In this document: positions 60,001 through 64,000 of the stretch, piece by piece | Layout: each line of letters begins with the position of its first letter | Numbering within the stretch: position 1 is the first letter of the stretch | NCBI RefSeq assembly: GCF_019320115.1 | Contig: NC_089591.1 | Location: forward strand, 62,319,798-62,383,797 | DNA from: Miscanthus floridulus | Taxonomy: Eukaryota; Streptophyta; Magnoliopsida; Poales; Poaceae | Length of the DNA: 64,000 nucleotides | Reading direction: 5' to 3' | Position numbers and translations under genes: made by a program | The notes under the pieces: model-generated | What the model was told of the DNA's origin: nothing | Seen by the model: only the letters and a program-made list of their open reading frames with translations | Databases searched by the model: none

Positions 60001-61250
60001 AAATAAAGCTCATTTTGTAAGATAGCAAGACCAACACATGCATCATTAAATGTTATCTTACATTTGCCATTTCCAAAATGGCAATCATATCCATCGTTGT
60101 CCAAACATGAAACACTAATCAAGTTCCTCTGTAATGAGGGAACATAAAGAACATCTCTAAGTATAAGTTTGAAACCATCAACAAGCTCTAGAGAAAGATC
60201 GCCAATGGCTTCAACTTCTGCTTGGACTCCATTTGCTACTTTAACGTGTCTTTCGCTTCTTTATGTAGTCCTCGTCGAACGGAATCCCTATAAAGAATTA
60301 GCAATATGAACAGTTGCACCTGAGTCAATCCACTAAGTAGATTTCAAATACTGTATATACAGGGATTCATTTATGAATGTAATAATGTTCTCATATTTCT
60401 TTACCATGATCATCTTTAGGTAATAGGGACAATCTTTCTTATAATGTCTCGTCTTCTTGCAGTAGAGACATTGATCTTTCTTTACTGTGAACTTGTTTTG
60501 CTGAGGCTAATGCTGCATGGGACTCTTTCCCTTTGACTTTGAGGAGGAGTTAGCATTATTATTCTTTTTCTTATTGTCTTTCGAATAATTGATAGAGCCA
60601 CCATTGGCAGCTTTCATTCTCTCCTCCTCTTGCACACACATAGCCATGAGCCTCTCCATGTCCCACTTCTCGGGCTGTATGTTGTAGTTGACAACAAAAG
60701 TGTCAAACTCTTTTGGAAAGGAAGCAAAAATCAGATGGATAAGGAACTCATCCTTGAGAGCCAAATCCATTGGTTTTAGCTTGGATGCCAAATTGCTTAT
60801 CCTTAGTATGTGCTCTCTTATGCCATCATTACCTAAGTACCTCTCTGTCACCAGCTGCTTTATCAGCTGGGTAGCATATGTCTTTGAAGAGACAACGAAC
60901 TGACTCTTTATTCTTTCGAGATACTCGGTGATGGTGTCACATTCTAGGATTGAGCCCACAATTGCAGGCTCAACCGTGTTCTTTATCACAGCCAAACACT
61001 TCTTGTTGGCAGTGACCCACTTCCTATGCTCAAGGTCATAGGACATTCTTTGGGATGCAAAATCCCTCTCTCTGGTTGCCCAAGCGGCATCAGCCTCGTT
61101 TGTCTCTCTCACCGGTGCCACAGGCTCTATGGGACACGGTGTGGTGACTACCCAGTCCACCTCAATCAAGATGAAGGCCAGGTCGATCTTTTTCTTTCGC
61201 TCAATGTAGTTATCATCTTTGAGAGTAGGGATTTCTTTGATACAAGTCAT
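57070..61250 (-). pseudogene. Decayed gag-pol of element E
   Basis: Gag from 61250 (MTCIKEIPTLKDDNY) to a stop at 60507, where CAG or CAA appears to have become TAG. An intact zinc knuckle CLYCKKTRHYKKDC follows near 60470, then protease WIDSGATVHIANSL near 60330. Integrase 59846-58746 has LWHCRLGH just before it, DIYGPF, VRSDRRGEYYG and [12 protein letters not shown]. Reverse transcriptase 58736-57912 has LYMDDILLAS. RNase H 57411-57070 has KLYCDNNPAVQYAHN and DPLTKSLPPNVF. The frame is intact over long stretches but broken by several stops, so this copy is non-autonomous. The family resembles the TNT1-94 group, a common grass Copia type. Confidence 0.9.
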
Positions 61251-61274
61251 CAAGTTGTATCCGCCTGAAAACAC

Positions 61275-61976
61275 AATTTAAATAGTGTGAGAACATAAAT
61301 AATAACAATAACAATTGCATGCCTTAGTTTCAATGTTGGTCAAAATTAAAACATACAATTGTTCTCTACATTAATTCTACATCACCGTTTGGCAGAAATA
61401 GAATTAATGCAAGACAAAACACCATAATATTGCCATTAATCAACGTTGGTCAGAATAATAACAATATTATGATCAATTAAAATATACCATTTTTAAAATT
61501 AAATTCTCCCGTTAGTTTGAATTTAATAATGAAAATAATATCTTTAAATATGCAGCGGAATAAATGAACTTATTTTCTTGAATTTTACCCACAGGAAAAA
61601 ATACTTTTTCTGTTTTCCTTTGAGCCAATTTCTATTTTTCAATTTGCTGGAAAAAAGAAAAATGCAAACTGGGCTCTTTCTTTATTGTTACTGGGCCCAA
61701 AACCGGCAATTCGGCTTGGCCCACACCTCTGCGTGGCGCCCGGCCGCACCCAGGCCGCAACCTGGGCCTGGGCCGGCAAAGTCGCTCGGCCGCGCGCGCC
61801 CGCCTAGGCCGCGAGTTGGCCCGCTCTATCTCGGCCGTCCATCCAAATCCAACGGCCACGCGCGCGTTTTGCTCGGAATAAAAAGCCCGACGCCGCGCCC
61901 CCCCGAGGAAACCCTAGAGGCCATTTGGCTCTTTCCTCTCTCTCTTCGCTGTTCTCTCTTCTCTCCTCAGCACCGC
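61275..61976. other. Element E leader joined to a plus-strand promoter-like block
   Basis: 61275-61560 is AT-rich leader upstream of element E gag. From about 61680 the DNA is GC-rich and reads like a plus-strand promoter: AATAAAAAG near 61879, then GAAACCCTAGAGG and a CT-rich leader to 61976. It may be part of an LTR or a gene 5' end cut by the insertion at 61977. No coding frame is convincing. Confidence 0.35.
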
Positions 61977-63094
61977 TGTAACACCCCGGTGTTATGCCTG
62001 CATTTAGGCATTGCTAATCATACATATCGTGCATCATCAAGCATCCTAATCATACATGCGTAATCTTGCATATAACAACTGAAACATTACTTCGAAACAT
62101 ACGAAACATGTTTGTGAAAAGTAAATGATGCATACACTTATTAGAGTTGTTTTGCTCTGATTCTTGCTTGCTAGTTGAGTAGAAACTGTTGGTTATGCTT
62201 GTAAATCATCTAGAATTGTTTAGCACAATTTTTGGAGCAAGGTTTGTATTCAAATTAATTCAAAATTTTGCTTCCAAAGTAATTTCCCAAAATTAGGGTT
62301 TTGAGTTAAAATTTAATTTTGATTCTATAATTTAAAATCTAGATAGAATTGGACTTTGGTCATAAAAGCAAAGTTGTAGGGAATTAAATTCTAAGCAACT
62401 TTCATTTTTGGTACATTTTCAAAAGAGGTCATTTTCTTGCTCAAAATAATGTTTGAAAGTTGGCATTTAAAAATATCTTGAAAATATAAATTGAAAATCT
62501 TCATTTCCTTTTTCCTAGGCCGCCGCCTCGTTTCGCTGTAACACCCCGGTGTTATGCCTGCATTTAGGCATTGCTAATCATACATATCGTGCATCATCAA
62601 GCATCCTAATCATACATGCGTAATCTTGCATATAACAACTGAAACATTACTTCGAAACATACGAAACATGTTTGTGAAAAGTAAATGATGCATACACTTA
62701 TTAGAGTTGTTTTGCTCTGATTCTTGCTTGCTAGTTGAGTAGAAACTGTTGGTTATGCTTGTAAATCATCTAGAATTGTTTAGCACAATTTTTGGAGCAA
62801 GGTTTGTATTCAAATTAATTCAAAATTTTGCTTCCAAAGTAATTTCCCAAAATTAGGGTTTTGAGTTAAAATTTAATTTTGATTCTATAATTTAAAATCT
62901 AGATAGAATTGGACTTTGGTCATAAAAGCAAAGTTGTAGGGAATTAAATTCTAAGCAACTTTCATTTTTGGTACATTTTCAAAAGAGGTCATTTTCTTGC
63001 TCAAAATAATGTTTGAAAGTTGGCATTTAAAAATATCTTGAAAATATAAATTGAAAATCTTCATTTCCTTTTTCCTAGGCCGCCGCCTCGTTTC
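61977..63094 (+). repeat. Perfect 560-bp tandem duplication
   Basis: 61977-62536 and 62537-63094 are identical by eye over 558 bp (TGTAACACC... to ...CCGCCGCCTCGTTTC). The period is exactly 560. It duplicates the first part of the LTR, including its terminus. Confidence 0.9.
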
Positions 63095-64000
63095 TCGGCC
63101 CACGGCCGAAGCCGGCCCAGTGAAGCCCCGCGCCGCGCCAGCTCGCCTCGCCCCGGCCCAGCCCAGCGCGTTGGCCTGCCTCCGCGCTCGCTCGCCCGCT
63201 GGCGCGCCGCGTCGTGTCCCGACCGCGTCAGGGCGCGCTCGCCGCGTGGCCGCCCTGCGCTGGCAACGCCCGCCGCGCGGCAGCCACGGCCTGACTCCAC
63301 CTCCACGCGCGCGCCTTCTTCTGCCCCGCAGCGCTGCCTCCTCCTCATTCCTCCTCCCACTCTCTCAGCCGCAGAGCAACAGCAGCAGCTCACGCCCGCG
63401 CGCACCACGAGCTCGCCACCGCCGCCGCCGCTGCCTCGACAGCAGCATACCCCTCCCACGCCTCCATTCCTCGATTCACGCCGCCAGCAGCTCCGCCTAG
63501 CCTCCCTGCTTCGCTTGCGTTCACTTGCAGCCGCCGTCGTCGAGGTAAGAATCAAGCGCGGCCGCCTCCTTCCTCTCCGGCGAGCGCACTGCCGCGGCCA
63601 GGTGGCTCGTCATGCCGCCGGGCCACCTCCACCATCCCAGCCGTTGCGGCTCGGCATGGCGTACACGCTGGCACCACCCGCGCCACCGGGAGGGCTTGCC
63701 GCCGGTGAGCACCGGCCGGCGGAGCGCCTCCCCTGCTCTCGGTCGCTGACCAGCAGGGCCCAGCCGCAGTGGCGTGGCCTTTGCCCGGCCGAGCTGGGCC
63801 AGGCTGGCTTGGGCTGAGCCCCGAGCCAGGCCGCCGCTCGCCCCTTCGCTCGGACTGAGCAGGCTGATTGTGGCCGTGGGCCAGTTTGTTTCCACGGGCT
63901 GGCCCAGTAACGTTTAAATGATTTGATTTCCATTTATTCTTTATTATTTGAAATCTAAAATGGTTTGAAAAATGTTTGGATGATCAAACTTGCTCCAAAT
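61977..64000 (+). mobile_element. TGTAACACC-family LTR, plus strand, runs off the window
   Basis: Starts TGTAACACCCCGGTGTT, with an AT-rich first part, a GC-rich middle (63095-63900) and a return to AT-rich sequence at the edge. This is the same layout as the minus-strand copies at 1811-5334. The long GC-rich frames at 63051-63933 occur on both strands and are composition artefacts. Assigned to Gypsy-like LTRs by style only. Confidence 0.5.

Larger units (their letters stand above)
56393..61569 (-). mobile_element. Copia element E (TNT1-94-like), one LTR visible
   Basis: The 3' LTR (56393-56889) is followed on the right by RNase H, reverse transcriptase, integrase, protease and gag on the minus strand. 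A polypurine-like GATCGAGGAGAT adjoins the LTR. It inserted into the LINE at 56392 (left flank AATGA). No second LTR and no primer-binding site could be found to the right of gag, so the right border given is approximate. Either the 5' LTR was lost or later insertions moved it out of the window. Confidence 0.85.

Noticed and set aside
63051..63933. GC-rich frames of 100-164 codons on both strands near the right edge
   Set aside because: Overlapping frames on both strands, low-complexity Arg/Ala/Pro translations, inside an LTR.

Overview
The window is plant nuclear DNA, most likely from a large-genome grass (Poaceae, probably Andropogoneae such as sugarcane, Miscanthus or sorghum relatives). 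The basis is intron-bearing plant genes, GC-rich grass-style coding exons, tRNA-derived SINEs, grass MITE families and dense nested LTR retrotransposons. The species call is inference.

Four host genes are supported. (1) The last four exons of a glutamate dehydrogenase gene (6086-7072, plus); its 5' half is missing beyond a 100-N assembly gap. (2) A two-exon gene for a linker-histone-like (H15) AT-hook protein with three tandem 30-31 residue repeats (7870-10043, minus), convergent with GDH. (3) A short intronless glycine-rich protein gene (25782-26225, plus). (4) An intronless SUVH5/6-type H3K9 methyltransferase gene with SRA, pre-SET, SET and post-SET parts (27616-30300, minus). These lie at 6-10 kb and 25-31 kb.

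Most of the rest is transposable. 1-5334: the 5' end of a minus-strand Copia element inside Gypsy-like long LTRs that begin TGTAACACC. 12259-22526: Copia element A (SIRE-like) with both LTRs and a near-perfect target duplication. 33341-53857: a four-element nest. An old minus-strand Copia element B holds a solo LTR (38347-39387) and a dimeric hAT-type MITE. Its right LTR is split by SIRE-like element C (40477-53239, perfect CATGC duplication). C in turn carries a 2380-bp solo LTR D (45972-48351, perfect ATAAG duplication) in its pol region. 55438-56392: a 3' LINE fragment. 56393-61.6 kb: a minus-strand TNT1-94-like Copia element E inserted into that LINE, with only one LTR visible. 61977-64000: a plus-strand TGTAACACC LTR whose first 560 bp is perfectly tandemly duplicated.

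Small elements cluster around the host genes. They include two tRNA-derived SINEs with intact target duplications, a MULE-type foldback MITE with a 9-bp duplication just upstream of the glycine-rich gene, a TAA-duplication MITE in the H15 gene intron, and a MITE abutting the SUVH TATA box. All retroelement polyproteins are broken by stops or frameshifts, many of them of the C-to-T type expected from methylated DNA. No CRISPR, rRNA gene or genuine tRNA gene was seen. The most unusual unexplained pattern is a dispersed, near-palindromic motif (ACCGGACGC / GCGTCCGGT) arrayed upstream of the TATA box in LTRs of several Copia families.
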